In this document: positions 26,265 through 35,736 of the stretch, one piece after another
Position numbering within the stretch: the first letter of the stretch is position 1
Layout: every line of letters begins with the position of its first letter
From: Halobacteriales archaeon QS_1_68_20
GTDB lineage: Archaea; Halobacteriota; Halobacteria; Halobacteriales; PXRE01
Direction of reading: 5' to 3'
DNA: 64,000 nt
Assembly: GCA_003021085.1 (NCBI GenBank)
Contig: PXRE01000018.1
Span: forward strand, 1-64,000
The notes under the pieces: model-generated
What the model saw: the letters and a program-made list of their open reading frames with translations, nothing else
Databases searched by the model: none
What the model was told of the DNA's origin: nothing
Position numbers and translations under genes: made by a program

Positions 26265-26946
26265 CAACCAGCACGTGACGACGGCACAGACGAAGACCCG
26301 CGAAGCCCGGATGGGCGAAGGGGTCGACGACCGGTTCAACTCCCGGCTCCGTGAGGTGCTCGGCTCCATGCCGTTCATCCTCACGAAGTTCGACAAGTTC
26401 ATGAACTGGGTCCGGGGGTCGTCGATGTTCGTGCTGCAGTTCGGGATCGCCTGCTGCAGCATCGAGATGATCCACACCTACGCGGTCAAACACGACCTCG
26501 ACCGCTTCGGGTCCGGCATCCCGCGGGCGTCTCCGCGGCAGGCGGACCTGATCATCGTCCCGGGGACCATCGTCTCGAAGTTCGCCCCCCGGATGAAGCG
26601 GGTCTACGACCAGATGCCCGAGCCGAAGTTCGTCGTCGGCATGGGTAACTGCACGGCCGCCGGCGGTCCGTTCCAGGAGGGCTACAACGTCGTCAAGGGC
26701 GCCGAGGAGGTCATCCCGGTGGACATCCACGTCCCCGGGTGCCCGCCGCGTCCCGAGGCGCTCATCTACGGCGTCGTGAAGCTCCAGGAGCGGGTCGCCA
26801 ACGGTGAGTCCTCGCCCGTCGTGGTCAAGCCCTACGAACTGGAGGAGTTCTCCGACCTGCCCCGCGACGAGGTCGTCGAGAAACTGGCCGACCAGATAGA
26901 CGAGGACGACCTCGTCATGCGGTACAACTGGAGGAACTCGCCATGA
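26254..26946 (+). CDS. nuoB: NADH-quinone oxidoreductase-like subunit B
   Basis: A 230-residue subunit carrying the terminal N2 4Fe-4S cluster next to the quinone site. The ligands are visible: adjacent cysteines in FGIACCSIEM, then Cys in MGNCTAAGG and in VPGCPPRPEALIYG. An acidic C-terminal extension of about 50 residues is typical in haloarchaea. Its stop overlaps an ATG that opens a 26-codon ORF running into the nuoCD start. Confidence 0.96.
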   Translation: MSSDNQHVTTAQTKTREARMGEGVDDRFNSRLREVLGSMPFILTKFDKFMNWVRGSSMFVLQFGIACCSIEMIHTYAVKHDLDRFGSGIPRASPRQADLIIVPGTIVSKFAPRMKRVYDQMPEPKFVVGMGNCTAAGGPFQEGYNVVKGAEEVIPVDIHVPGCPPRPEALIYGVVKLQERVANGESSPVVVKPYELEEFSDLPRDEVVEKLADQIDEDDLVMRYNWRNSP

Positions 26947-27023
26947 GTACGCCGAGACGTTCCTGCTCGCGTCGCTGTGCGGGCTGCGACTCGTCTACTC
27001 ACACTCGGAGGTGTCTCGCGTGA
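26943..27023 (+). CDS. Possible 26-residue Cys-rich coupled mini-ORF
   Basis: An ATG overlaps the nuoB stop (ATGA) and the frame ends in TGA overlapping the GTG of nuoCD (GTGA), exactly bridging the 76-nt gap. The peptide starts MSTPRRSCSRRCAGC and has four cysteines and seven arginines, unlike the acidic proteins around it. Double stop-start overlap suggests translational coupling. It may also be chance in spacer DNA. I do not recognise it. Confidence 0.3.
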   Translation: MSTPRRSCSRRCAGCDSSTHTRRCLA

Positions 27024-28690
27024 GCCTGGAAGAATCCCAGCGCGGGGTCGGCGTCACCGAGGACGGCGACCTCGACTACGACGAACTGGAAGACTTGCTC
27101 GGCGAGAAGGTGCTGGCCCGCGAAGAACACCTCAACGCCGAGGGGTTCGTGATCCGGCCGGACGACGTGCAGGACGTCCTCTCGACGCTGAAGGAGCGGG
27201 CGGGGTTCGACCACCTCTCCCTGCTCACCGCCCAGGAGTACCTCGACCGCTACGAGTCCATCTACCACATGAAGAAGTACGACGACCCGACCCAGGAGGT
27301 GTCGGTCGTCGTGCCCACGGACAAGGAGAACCCGGTCAGCGAGAGCGCCGAACCCGTCTTCCGGACGGCCGACTGGCACGAGCGCGAGGCCTACGACCTC
27401 GTGGGCATCGAGTACGAGGACCACCCCGACCTCCGCCGCATCCTCCTGCCGGAGACCTGGCAGGGCCACCCCCTGAGCCTGGACTACGACCAGGACAAGC
27501 CCCAGATCGTTCCCCTCCGGGAGCACGCCAACCCCCTCCAGCCCGACCACAAGGACGCCGAGTCCGACACGATGTTCCTCAACGTCGGGCCGCACCACCC
27601 CGCGACCCACGGGGTGCTCCACCTGGAGACGGTGCTGGACGGCGAGCAGGTCGTCGACGTCGACCCCGACATCGGCTACCTGCACCGCTGCGAGGAGCAG
27701 ATGTGCCAGAACGGCACGTACCGCCACCAGATCATGCCGTACCCCGACCGGTGGGACTACGTGTCGGCGGGGCTGCTCAACGAGTGGTCCTACGCCCGCA
27801 CGGCGGAGTCGCTGGCGGACATCGACGTGCCGGAGTACGCGCAGGTCCTCCGGACGCTGGGGGCGGAACTGTGCCGCATCGCCTCGCACCTGCTGGCGCT
27901 GGGTACGTTCGCGCTGGACGTCTACGGGGACTTCAACGTCATCTGGCAGTACGCGTTCCGCGACCGCGAGGTCGTGTTGAACATCCTCGAGGACCTCACC
28001 GGCCAGCGGATGATGTTCAACTACTTCCGCCTGGGCGGGGTCGTCTGGGACATCCCCGAACCGCGCGAGGAGTGGTTCGAGAAGATCCGGGACTTCCTCG
28101 ACGAACTGCCCGGCAAACTCGCGGAGTACCACGACCTCGTTACCGGTAACGAGATCTACCAGATCCGCTGTGTCGACACCGGCGTCCTCGAACCGGAGGT
28201 CGCCAAGGAGTACGGCGTCACCGGTCCGGCGGCCCGTGCGTCCGGCATCGACTACGACCTCCGGCGGGACGACCCATACGGCTACTACGACGAACTCGAC
28301 TGGGACGTCGTCACCGACGACGGGTGTGACAACTTCGCCCGCGTGATGGTCCGGTTCAAGGAGGTCGAGGAGTCCGCGAAGATCATCTCCCAGTGCGTCG
28401 ACCTGCTGGAGGACTGGCCCGAGGACGAGCGCACCATCCAGGCCAACGTCCCGCGGACGCTCAAGCCCGAGCCCGACACCGAGGTCTACGAGGCCGTCGA
28501 GGCCGCCAAGGGCGAACTCGGCATCTACATCCGCTCGGACGGCACGGACAAGCCCGCCCGGTTCAAGATCCGCAGTCCGTGCTTCTCGAACCTGCAGTCG
28601 TTGCCGGAGATGGCCGAGGGCGAACTGCTGGCGGACCTCATCGCTGCGCTGGGCAGCATCGACATCGTGCTGGGCGAAGTCGACCGCTGA
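27020..28690 (+). CDS. nuoCD: NADH-quinone oxidoreductase-like fused subunit CD
   Basis: A 556-residue fusion of NuoC (30-kDa-like, about 1-175) and NuoD (49-kDa-like, about 180-556). NuoC shows FRTADWHEREAYDLVGIEY and LRRILLPETWQGHPL. NuoD shows LNVGPHHPATHGVLHLET, IGYLHRCEEQM and the C-terminal APCFSNLQ-type motif as IRSPCFSNLQSL. It forms the quinone-reduction module with NuoB and NuoI. GTG 27020 is preferred to GTG 27011 because a strong Shine-Dalgarno GGAGGTG (27007-27013) sits six bases before it. No nuoEFG (NADH module) is present, as usual in archaea. Confidence 0.95.
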   Translation: MSLEESQRGVGVTEDGDLDYDELEDLLGEKVLAREEHLNAEGFVIRPDDVQDVLSTLKERAGFDHLSLLTAQEYLDRYESIYHMKKYDDPTQEVSVVVPTDKENPVSESAEPVFRTADWHEREAYDLVGIEYEDHPDLRRILLPETWQGHPLSLDYDQDKPQIVPLREHANPLQPDHKDAESDTMFLNVGPHHPATHGVLHLETVLDGEQVVDVDPDIGYLHRCEEQMCQNGTYRHQIMPYPDRWDYVSAGLLNEWSYARTAESLADIDVPEYAQVLRTLGAELCRIASHLLALGTFALDVYGDFNVIWQYAFRDREVVLNILEDLTGQRMMFNYFRLGGVVWDIPEPREEWFEKIRDFLDELPGKLAEYHDLVTGNEIYQIRCVDTGVLEPEVAKEYGVTGPAARASGIDYDLRRDDPYGYYDELDWDVVTDDGCDNFARVMVRFKEVEESAKIISQCVDLLEDWPEDERTIQANVPRTLKPEPDTEVYEAVEAAKGELGIYIRSDGTDKPARFKIRSPCFSNLQSLPEMAEGELLADLIAALGSIDIVLGEVDR

Positions 28691-28737
28691 CGGAGTTCGG
28701 CGTTTTCCCGTTCGTCGCCGTTCGGCGAGCGGTCGGT

Positions 28738-29946
28738 CTACTCGGCCACTTCGAAGGTGATCGGCAGTTCCCGGACGTTGTGCCGGAACGGGTTCCCGAC
28801 CGGCGTCAGGTCGTCGTCGTGGACCTCCACGAACTCGAAACGCTGGAGCAGTCGCTTCAGGGCGACGAACGTCTCCAGTCGACCGAGTGAGTTGCCGAGG
28901 CAGGCGTGAATGCCGTAGCCGAAGGCCAGGTGCGGGTTCGGCTTCCGGTCGGGTTTGAACTCGTGGGGGTCCTCGAACACCTCCGCGTCCCGGTTTGCCG
29001 ACATCAGCCACGGCACCACGAAGTCGCCCTCCTCGATCTGGTGGCCACGGAACTCGAAGTCCTGTGTGGCGACCCGCGAGACGCCCGCCGAGGTCGTCTC
29101 GTAACGTGCCCCTTCCTCGATGGCGTCCTGGAGTCGGCCGGGGTCGTCGGCGAGTTCGTCGAACAGGTGGGGCTTCTCGGCGAGGCTCCGGACCACGTTG
29201 GAGGTGATCGCGGTCGTGGTGCCGCCGACCATCATCAGCATGCAGAACTGGATGATCTGCATGTCGCCGACGGGTTCGCCGTCCATCTCGGCGTTGGCCA
29301 GCATCGACACGAGGCCGTCCCCGGGGTCCTCGCGGCGCTCGGCGATGAGGTCGGTCATGTACGTCACCATCTCCTGGCCGATTTTGGCCGTCGGTTGCTT
29401 CAGGTTCTCCTGGCCGTTGACAACCTGGTAGATGACGTGGCCCCACTCGTCGAACTTGTCGTGGTCTTCCCGGGGGATGCCCAGCATCGTGGCGATCATC
29501 CGGTTGGTCATCGGCTGGGAGAAGTCCTCGACGAGGTCCATGTGGCCGTCGTCCTCGACGTCGTCAAGCAGGTCGTCGGCGATGGCCTCGCCCTCCGGCT
29601 GTAGCTCCCAGATGTTGTCCCGCCGGAAGAAGTCCTGCAGCAACTCGCGCTGTCTGGTGTGCTCCGGCGGGTCGACGTTGAACAGGATGCCCTGCAGGAA
29701 CTCCCTCGCGGCGGTGTCGACGGCGTCTGACTCGATCTCGGTCTCGGAGGAGAACACCTCGTGGTTCCGCAGGACGTCGGTGACCGCGTCGTAGGTGAAC
29801 ACGTCCCACGTCTCCCGCTCGGGGTCCCAGCGGACCGGGTGTTCCTCGCGCATCTCCGCGAACCACGGGTGCGGATTCAACTGGCGCTCCCGCGTTGAGA
29901 TTCCGGACGGTGCCCCCTCGTACTGCTCTGTTACTTCAGACGCCAT
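28738..29946 (-). CDS. Cytochrome P450, bacterial soluble type (P450-1)
   Basis: A 402-residue P450 unlike the other eight in the cluster. It resembles bacterial CYP105/107/125-type enzymes: VDPPEHTRQRELLQDFF, K-helix EGAR, and the heme loop FGYGIHACLG with the Cys at about 349. The I-helix reads MVGGTTTAIT, so the usual acidic residue before the catalytic Thr is replaced by Thr. There is no membrane anchor. It probably hydroxylates a pathway intermediate; electrons must come from a ferredoxin system not encoded here. It is convergent with nuoCD, ends 47 nt from its stop, and marks the left edge of the insertion. Confidence 0.92.
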   Translation of the reverse strand: MASEVTEQYEGAPSGISTRERQLNPHPWFAEMREEHPVRWDPERETWDVFTYDAVTDVLRNHEVFSSETEIESDAVDTAAREFLQGILFNVDPPEHTRQRELLQDFFRRDNIWELQPEGEAIADDLLDDVEDDGHMDLVEDFSQPMTNRMIATMLGIPREDHDKFDEWGHVIYQVVNGQENLKQPTAKIGQEMVTYMTDLIAERREDPGDGLVSMLANAEMDGEPVGDMQIIQFCMLMMVGGTTTAITSNVVRSLAEKPHLFDELADDPGRLQDAIEEGARYETTSAGVSRVATQDFEFRGHQIEEGDFVVPWLMSANRDAEVFEDPHEFKPDRKPNPHLAFGYGIHACLGNSLGRLETFVALKRLLQRFEFVEVHDDDLTPVGNPFRHNVRELPITFEVAE

Positions 29947-30139
29947 TCCTGTTCGGATAATAAAAAATTGACTGAATAATAAAAGTTCGGATATGTTCTA
30001 GACGGGCGTATTCTGAAGAAATAAACATTCGAACGGGTAATCGCGTGGGTACGATACGAAGATAGATACTTTCGAGTATGAGATACTTCGGTCGAACCGT
30101 CGAACGGGAGTCCCCGACTCCGGGGGCGGACGCGGCCGG
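29947..30139 (-). promoter_or_regulatory. AT-rich promoter region upstream of P450-1
   Basis: On the plus strand TTCGGATA occurs at 29952-29959 and 29986-29993, each followed or preceded by AATAATAAA-type tracts (29957-29966 and 29975-29984). Read on the minus strand this is TTTTATTATTC about 30-38 nt before the ATG, a good TATA region flanked by an 8-bp direct repeat that could be an operator. The rest of the gap up to 30139 holds no gene. Confidence 0.45.
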
Positions 30140-31471
30140 TCAGGGCCGCCGGGCGGTCATCTCGACGCCGCCGGTTGGCTGAAGGGTGAACCCGGTCGCG
30201 GTGATGTCTAGCTGTTCGCCAGCCACTGCGTCGAGTTCGAACGACTGGAGGACGGTCGCGACGACGACCTGGGCCTCCAGCAGTTCGAACTGCTGGCCCA
30301 CGCACTTGCGGGCCCCGGCACCGAACGGGAAGTAGGCGTACTCGGGGGCGTCGGCTTCGCCGTCGTCGTTCCAGCGTTCCGGGCGGAACTCCTCGGGGTC
30401 GTCGTACCAGCGGTCGTCGCGGTGGACTGCCCACGCGCTCAGGCTACAGACCGACCCCTCGGGAACGCGGTACCCGCCGATTTCGACGTCGGCCTGCGGC
30501 TCGCGGGGAATCGAGAAGACGGGCGGATACAGTCGTAGCGACTCGTTGATCACCTTCTCGGTGTACTCCAGGTCCGGGATGTCCTCGACCGTCGGCGGGC
30601 GACCCCCCAGCACTTCGTCCAGTTCCGCCTGGAGCTTCCGGCGGACCCGCGGGTTCTCCGAGAGGAGGTACCAGGTACAGGTCAGCGAGACGGCCGACGT
30701 CTCGTGGCCGGCCAGGAGCATGTTCATCATCTCATCCCGGAGGGTTTCGTCGGACATCCCGACGCCCTCGTCGGTCCGGGCCGCCACCAGTCGGGCGAGC
30801 AGGTGGTCCTGCTCGTCGCCCTGCTGGCGGCACTCCTCGACCAGGTCGTCGACGATCGACTCCAGGTGTTCGACCGACCGCTGGTAGCGGCGGTTCTTCG
30901 GCGTCGGGACCCAGTCGGGGACCAGCAGGTACGTCGGGGAGCGGAACTTCTCGAACAGTCCCCGGACGGCGTCGCCGATGCCGGCGGCGTCGTAGTCCAG
31001 GTCGGTCCCGAACATGCTGTCGACGAGGATGCGAAGCGCCAGGCTCTCCATCTCGTGCTGGACGTCGTAGGTCTCGCCCGCCTCCCAGCTTTCCACGCGC
31101 GCCTGCGCGCACTCGCGCATGACACTCACGTACTCCTCCAGGCGGTCGGGGGTGAACGCCGGCTGGATCAGGTTGCGCTGGCGCTTCCAGAACTTCCCCT
31201 CGCTGACCAGCAGGCCGTTGCCGAAGACGCTCCGGAGTTTCCGCTGGACGATGTCCGGCTTCTCGAACTTCCGCCGGTCGGTCACCAGCACCTGCTTGAC
31301 GAAGTCCGGATGGGTCAGCAGGTACAGGTCGGTCCCGACGCTGGGGACGTACACCACGTCGTCGTAGGTGGCCGCACAGTCCGCGAAGAACTCGAAGGGG
31401 TTCCTCGTCACCGGCAATACGTTACCGATCACCGGGAGTCCGTCGGGGCCGGGCGGGTGTCGCTTGGACAT
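30140..31471 (-). CDS. Cytochrome P450 (P450-2)
   Basis: A 443-residue P450 of the group shared by eight genes here. It has a proline-rich N-terminus PPGPDGLPVIGN without membrane anchor, WKRQRNLIQPAF (C-helix), I-helix LLAGHETSAVSL, K-helix ESLR, FRPERW, and heme loop FPFGAGARKCVG (Cys about 390). All catalytic residues are present. The group is reminiscent of fused-type CYP102/CYP4-like enzymes acting on long hydrophobic substrates. It has its own promoter: AAGTATTTATTTCCC about 31490-31505 on the minus strand, plus a Shine-Dalgarno GGAGG eight bases before ATG. Confidence 0.93.
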   Translation of the reverse strand: MSKRHPPGPDGLPVIGNVLPVTRNPFEFFADCAATYDDVVYVPSVGTDLYLLTHPDFVKQVLVTDRRKFEKPDIVQRKLRSVFGNGLLVSEGKFWKRQRNLIQPAFTPDRLEEYVSVMRECAQARVESWEAGETYDVQHEMESLALRILVDSMFGTDLDYDAAGIGDAVRGLFEKFRSPTYLLVPDWVPTPKNRRYQRSVEHLESIVDDLVEECRQQGDEQDHLLARLVAARTDEGVGMSDETLRDEMMNMLLAGHETSAVSLTCTWYLLSENPRVRRKLQAELDEVLGGRPPTVEDIPDLEYTEKVINESLRLYPPVFSIPREPQADVEIGGYRVPEGSVCSLSAWAVHRDDRWYDDPEEFRPERWNDDGEADAPEYAYFPFGAGARKCVGQQFELLEAQVVVATVLQSFELDAVAGEQLDITATGFTLQPTGGVEMTARRP

Positions 31472-31529
31472 TCGTCGGTCCTCCTATGAACCTATTGGGA
31501 AATAAATACTTGGTGCCTGACTGGATGGG

Positions 31530-32870
31530 TCATCGTTCCTTCACGGCCATGTCGAGGCCGTTCCGCGGCTGGAGGGTCACGCCGGCCATGATGTTCAGGT
31601 CTCCGTCCTCGACGTGGTCGAGTTCGTACTGCCGGGCGAACGTCGCCATGGTCAACTTGGCCTCGTTGACGGCGAAGGTCTTGCCGATGCACTGGCGGGG
31701 GCCGCCGCCGAACGGGAAGTACGCGAACTCCGGCAGTTCCTCCTCGAAGCCGTCCGTCCAGCGCTCCGGGCGGAACGCCTCCGGGTCCTCGAACCACCGG
31801 TCGTCCCGGTGGAGCACCCACAGCGGCATCGAGACGATGGTGTCCTCGGGGATCGTGTAGCCGTCCAGTGTCACCTCCTGGGTAGTCTGGCGCCTGATGT
31901 CGTGGGCGGGCGGGTACAGGCGCAGCGACTCCTTGACCACCTTCTCGGTGTACTCCAGGTCCGGAAGGTCGTCGAACGTCGGCGGCCGCCCGTCCAGCAC
32001 CTCGTCGAGTTCGTCGTGGAGTTTCGCCTCCTTCTGGGGGTTGCGCGCCAGCAGGTCCCACGTGAACGTCAGCGTCAGCGCGGTGGTCTCGTGGCCCGCG
32101 AACAGCATCGTCGTGATCTCGTCCCGGAGCGTCTCGTCGGACATCCCGACGCCCTCGTCGGTCTCGGCCTCGATCAGGATCGACAGCAAGTCCTCGCCGT
32201 GCTCGTCCTCGTTGCGGCGCAACTGGATCAGTTCGTCGATGGCCTCGTTGATCTGGCGGATGCCCCGGTTGTACCGGATGTTGACCGGGAGCGGCACCCA
32301 GTCCGGCAGGAAGTAGACGACCGGCAGGGTCGAAGGCTTGGTCCGGAGCATCAGCGCCTTGACGGCGTCGCGGATCGTGGCCCGCGTGTCCGGGTCCACG
32401 TCGGTCCCGAACAGCGCCTTGACCAGGATTTCCAGCGTGAGGCTCCGCATCTCCTCCTCGACGTCGTAGGTCTCCCCGGGGTCCCAGGAGTCGGCCTTCG
32501 TGGTGGCGCAGTCGGTCATCACGTCCGCGTAGTCCCGCAGCCGATCCGGGTAGAACGCCGGCTGGATCAGGTTGCGCTGGCGCTTCCAGAAGTCGCCCTC
32601 CGAGAGCAGCAGGCCGTCGCCGATGGTCCGTTCGAGGTGTTCTTTGGTGGACTCGACCTTCTTGTACTTGCCCGTGTCCGTCATCAGCACCTGCTTGATC
32701 AGCCCCGGCTCCGTGAGCATGTACATGTCCATGCCGAGGATGTCGACCGAGACGACGGAGCCGTACTCCTCGGCCCAGCGCTCGCGTCGCTCACAGGGCG
32801 CCCGCAGGTACTGGACGGTGTTGCCGAACACGGGGATGCCGTCCGGACCCGGGGGGAGACTCTGGGACAT
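31530..32870 (-). CDS. Cytochrome P450 (P450-3)
   Basis: A 446-residue paralogue of P450-2 with PPGPDGIPVFGN, WKRQRNLIQPAFYPDRL, I-helix LFAGHETTALTL, K-helix ESLR and heme loop FPFGGGPRQCIG (Cys about 394). Complete and probably active. Its ATG lies four bases after the P450-4 stop, so the two are one transcript with P450-4 first. The function within the pathway is unknown; substrate-recognition regions differ clearly from its neighbours, which fits successive oxidations of one scaffold. Confidence 0.93.
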   Translation of the reverse strand: MSQSLPPGPDGIPVFGNTVQYLRAPCERRERWAEEYGSVVSVDILGMDMYMLTEPGLIKQVLMTDTGKYKKVESTKEHLERTIGDGLLLSEGDFWKRQRNLIQPAFYPDRLRDYADVMTDCATTKADSWDPGETYDVEEEMRSLTLEILVKALFGTDVDPDTRATIRDAVKALMLRTKPSTLPVVYFLPDWVPLPVNIRYNRGIRQINEAIDELIQLRRNEDEHGEDLLSILIEAETDEGVGMSDETLRDEITTMLFAGHETTALTLTFTWDLLARNPQKEAKLHDELDEVLDGRPPTFDDLPDLEYTEKVVKESLRLYPPAHDIRRQTTQEVTLDGYTIPEDTIVSMPLWVLHRDDRWFEDPEAFRPERWTDGFEEELPEFAYFPFGGGPRQCIGKTFAVNEAKLTMATFARQYELDHVEDGDLNIMAGVTLQPRNGLDMAVKER

Positions 32871-32874
32871 ACCG

Positions 32875-34194
32875 TCAGCGCTCCGTGATCTGCACCGTGA
32901 CGGGGTTCTTCGGCTGGATCGTCAGTGACGCGTTCACCTCCATGGGGTGGTCCGCGACGTAGTCCACCTGCACGTTCTGGAGGAGCTGGACCAGCAGGAG
33001 CCGCGCCTCCATCCAGCCGAAGTGGTCGCCGATGCAGCGCCGCGGCCCGGCGCCGAACGGGACGTACGCACAGCCCGGCAGTTCGTCCTCGAGGTCGTCG
33101 GTCCAGCGCTCGGGCTTGAACTGGAACGGGTCGTCGTACCAGCGGTCGTCGTGGTGGACGACGTAGGCGCTCAGCGCGACGTAGGATCCTTCCGGGATGG
33201 TGTACCCGTCGAACTCCACGTCCTCCAGGGGTTCCCGCGCGATGGTGTGGGTCGGCGAGTACAGCCGCATCGACTCGTTGAGCACCTGTTCGAGGTAGTC
33301 CATCTCCTCCAGGTGCTCGGTGGTCGGCGTCTCGTCGCCGACGACCTCGTCGACTTCCTCGACGAGTTCCCGCCTGATCTCGGGGTGCTCCGAGAGCAGG
33401 TACAGCGTGTAGGTCAGCACGAGACCCGTCGTCTCGTGGCCGGCCAGCACCATGTTGATCATCTCGTCTTTCATCTCCCGGTCGGTCATCATGTCGCCGG
33501 CGTTGGCGTCGATCAGCCTCGACAGCAGGTCCTCGCCGAGGTCGTCGGCGGCCCGCCGGCGCTCGATCATGTCGTCGAGCGAGTTCTCCAGGCGCTTTTT
33601 CGCCCGCTTGAGCCGGATGTTCGTCGGCGTCGGCACCCAGTAGGGGAACACCATCTTCGAGGGCTCGAACTTCGCGAACAGGTCCTCGATGGCGTACCCG
33701 AGGCCGCTGTCGTCGTACTTCAGGTCGATCCCGAACAGCGCCTTGATGGTGATCTGGAGGGTCAACTCCTTCATCTGGCGCTTGAGTTCGTAGGTCTCGC
33801 CGGACTCCCACTCGTCGATCTTCCGCTCGCCGAAGCCCGTCATCATCTCGGCGTAGGTCTGGACGCGCTCGGGCCGGAACATCGGCTGCATGTACTCGCG
33901 CTGGCGCTCCCAGAAGTCACCACGCGAGAGGAGCAACCCGTTGCCGAACACCTTGCCGACCCGGTCGCGGGTGATCTGGTGTTTGGTGAACTCGTCCGCC
34001 TCGCTCACCAGCACGCGCTGAAAGTACTCGGGGTGGGCCAGCATGTACACCTCGACCCCGAAGTTCTTCATGTACACCACGTCGCCGTACTTCTCGACGC
34101 ACTCCTGTCGGAAGTCGAACGGATTTCGGACGTACTGGATCGTGTTCCCGACCAGCGGCCATCCGTCCGGTCCGGGAGGACGAGACTGGGACAT
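32875..34194 (-). CDS. Cytochrome P450 (P450-4)
   Basis: A 439-residue P450 with PPGPDGWPLVGNTIQYV, WERQREYMQPMFRPERV, I-helix VLAGHETTGLVL, K-helix ESMR and heme loop VPFGAGPRRCIG (Cys about 387). The start at 34194 (MSQSRPPGPDGW) is chosen over an ATG 51 nt upstream because all family members start at this point and the extra residues are hydrophobic and not conserved. First gene of a two-gene operon with P450-3. The 221-nt gap upstream contains an AT-rich TTTTTTATG tract that may be its promoter. Confidence 0.93.
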   Translation of the reverse strand: MSQSRPPGPDGWPLVGNTIQYVRNPFDFRQECVEKYGDVVYMKNFGVEVYMLAHPEYFQRVLVSEADEFTKHQITRDRVGKVFGNGLLLSRGDFWERQREYMQPMFRPERVQTYAEMMTGFGERKIDEWESGETYELKRQMKELTLQITIKALFGIDLKYDDSGLGYAIEDLFAKFEPSKMVFPYWVPTPTNIRLKRAKKRLENSLDDMIERRRAADDLGEDLLSRLIDANAGDMMTDREMKDEMINMVLAGHETTGLVLTYTLYLLSEHPEIRRELVEEVDEVVGDETPTTEHLEEMDYLEQVLNESMRLYSPTHTIAREPLEDVEFDGYTIPEGSYVALSAYVVHHDDRWYDDPFQFKPERWTDDLEDELPGCAYVPFGAGPRRCIGDHFGWMEARLLLVQLLQNVQVDYVADHPMEVNASLTIQPKNPVTVQITER

Positions 34195-34415
34195 TATACC
34201 TAGTACTGGTGACACCACCGCATAAAAAATTGATGGTGAGGTCACATGTCACGTTTCTATCGATGGCCGAACCCGTTCGGTCACCCGTGAATCCGGGGAC
34301 GATAAGAGGATTCGACCCGGCAAGACGGCCGTCGAGGCGCGTGCCGCAGGTGGGTCCGGACGGAGAACGTATCGGAACGGCTAGATAGGATTCACCGGGG
34401 AAAATCGGGGCCGGT

Positions 34416-35732
34416 TCACCGCTCTTGGACGACCATCGGGAGGCCGTCTTCCGGCTGGACGGTGAGCGAGGCTTCCAGGTCCAAGGGGCTGTCGTCGACG
34501 TGTTCGAGTTCGTACTGTTGCACGATGGTCGCCAGGATGACCTGGGACTCCATCATCGAGAACCGGTTGCCGATGCACTGGCGGGGGCCGCCGCCGAACG
34601 GCAGGTAGGCGAACTCCGGGTGGTCGCCGTCTTCGAACCGTTCGGGCCGGAACGTCCAGGGGTCGTCGTACCAGCGCTCGTCGTGGTGGATGCCCCAGAC
34701 GTTGATGCTGAAGATGGATCCCTCGGGCACCTCGTAGCCGTCGACTTCGACGGTCTCCAGCGGTTGCCGGGGAATCGAGAACACCGGCGGGTACATCCGC
34801 AGCGCCTCCTTGACGACGTTCTCGGTGTACTCCAGTTGCCGGAGTTCCTCGAAGGTCGGCGCGGTGCCGTCGATCACCTCGTCGAGTTCGTCGAGCATCG
34901 CCTGCTCCTTGTCGGGATTGCGGGTGAGCAGGTCCAGCGCGTACGTCAGCGACACCGCAGAGGACTCGTGGCCCGCCATCAGGAACGTCACCATCTCGTC
35001 CCGGAGGGTCTTGTTCGACATCTCGACGCCGTCGTCCTCGGCCGCCTGGACGAGGATCGACAGCAGGTCGTCGCCCTCGATGTCCTCGGCCGCCCGTCGC
35101 TGCTCGATGATGTCGTAGATGACGCCCTCCAAGTGGTCGATGGCCTTCTTGTACCGGCGGTTGGTCGGCGTCGGCACCCACTCCGGGAGCAACTGCTTGG
35201 AGGGCTGGAACCGCGCGAGCAGGTCGTGGACGGACCTGGCGATGCGGTCGCGCTCGCCCACGTCGACCCCGAAGAGGCTCCTGACGAGGATCTTCAGCGC
35301 GACGCTCTCCATCTGGTCCTGCACGACGTAGGCCTCGCCCGGTTCCCAGGAGTCGACCAGGCGCTCGGAGTACTCGACCATCATCTCCGTGTACCGCTGA
35401 AGCTGCTGGGGATGGAACGCGGGCTGGAGCAACCGGCGCTGGCGGTCCCAGAGGTCGCCGTCGCTGAACAGCAGGCCGTTGCCGAACGCGCTGGCGACCC
35501 GCTTTTGCAGGAGGTCGGGTTTCTCGTACTTGTCGTGGTCGGTCAGCAGGATCTCCCGGGCGAACTCCGGCCGCGAGAGCATGTACACCTCCTTGCCCGC
35601 GTTGCGTACGTACACGACGTCCCCGTACTCCTCGACGCATCGCTCCCGGAACCCGATGGGGTCGCGGGCGTACTGGAGGGTGTTCCCGAGTAGCGGTAGT
35701 CCGTCCGGCCCGGGTGGGACGCTCCTCGACAT
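34416..35732 (-). CDS. Cytochrome P450 (P450-5)
   Basis: A 438-residue P450 with PPGPDGLPLLGNTLQYA, WDRQRRLLQPAFHPQQL, I-helix FLMAGHESSAVSL, K-helix EALR and heme loop LPFGGGPRQCIG (Cys about 386). The usual Thr of the acid-alcohol pair is Ser, a conservative change that can keep proton delivery. The ATG follows the true stop of P450-6 by four bases (TGA-TACC-ATG), so P450-6 and P450-5 form an operon like P450-4 and P450-3. Confidence 0.93.
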   Translation of the reverse strand: MSRSVPPGPDGLPLLGNTLQYARDPIGFRERCVEEYGDVVYVRNAGKEVYMLSRPEFAREILLTDHDKYEKPDLLQKRVASAFGNGLLFSDGDLWDRQRRLLQPAFHPQQLQRYTEMMVEYSERLVDSWEPGEAYVVQDQMESVALKILVRSLFGVDVGERDRIARSVHDLLARFQPSKQLLPEWVPTPTNRRYKKAIDHLEGVIYDIIEQRRAAEDIEGDDLLSILVQAAEDDGVEMSNKTLRDEMVTFLMAGHESSAVSLTYALDLLTRNPDKEQAMLDELDEVIDGTAPTFEELRQLEYTENVVKEALRMYPPVFSIPRQPLETVEVDGYEVPEGSIFSINVWGIHHDERWYDDPWTFRPERFEDGDHPEFAYLPFGGGPRQCIGNRFSMMESQVILATIVQQYELEHVDDSPLDLEASLTVQPEDGLPMVVQER

Positions 35733-35736
35733 GGTA

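Noticed and set aside
27011..27019. GTG 27011 as nuoCD start
   Set aside because: The Shine-Dalgarno GGAGGTG overlaps it and is correctly spaced for GTG 27020 instead.
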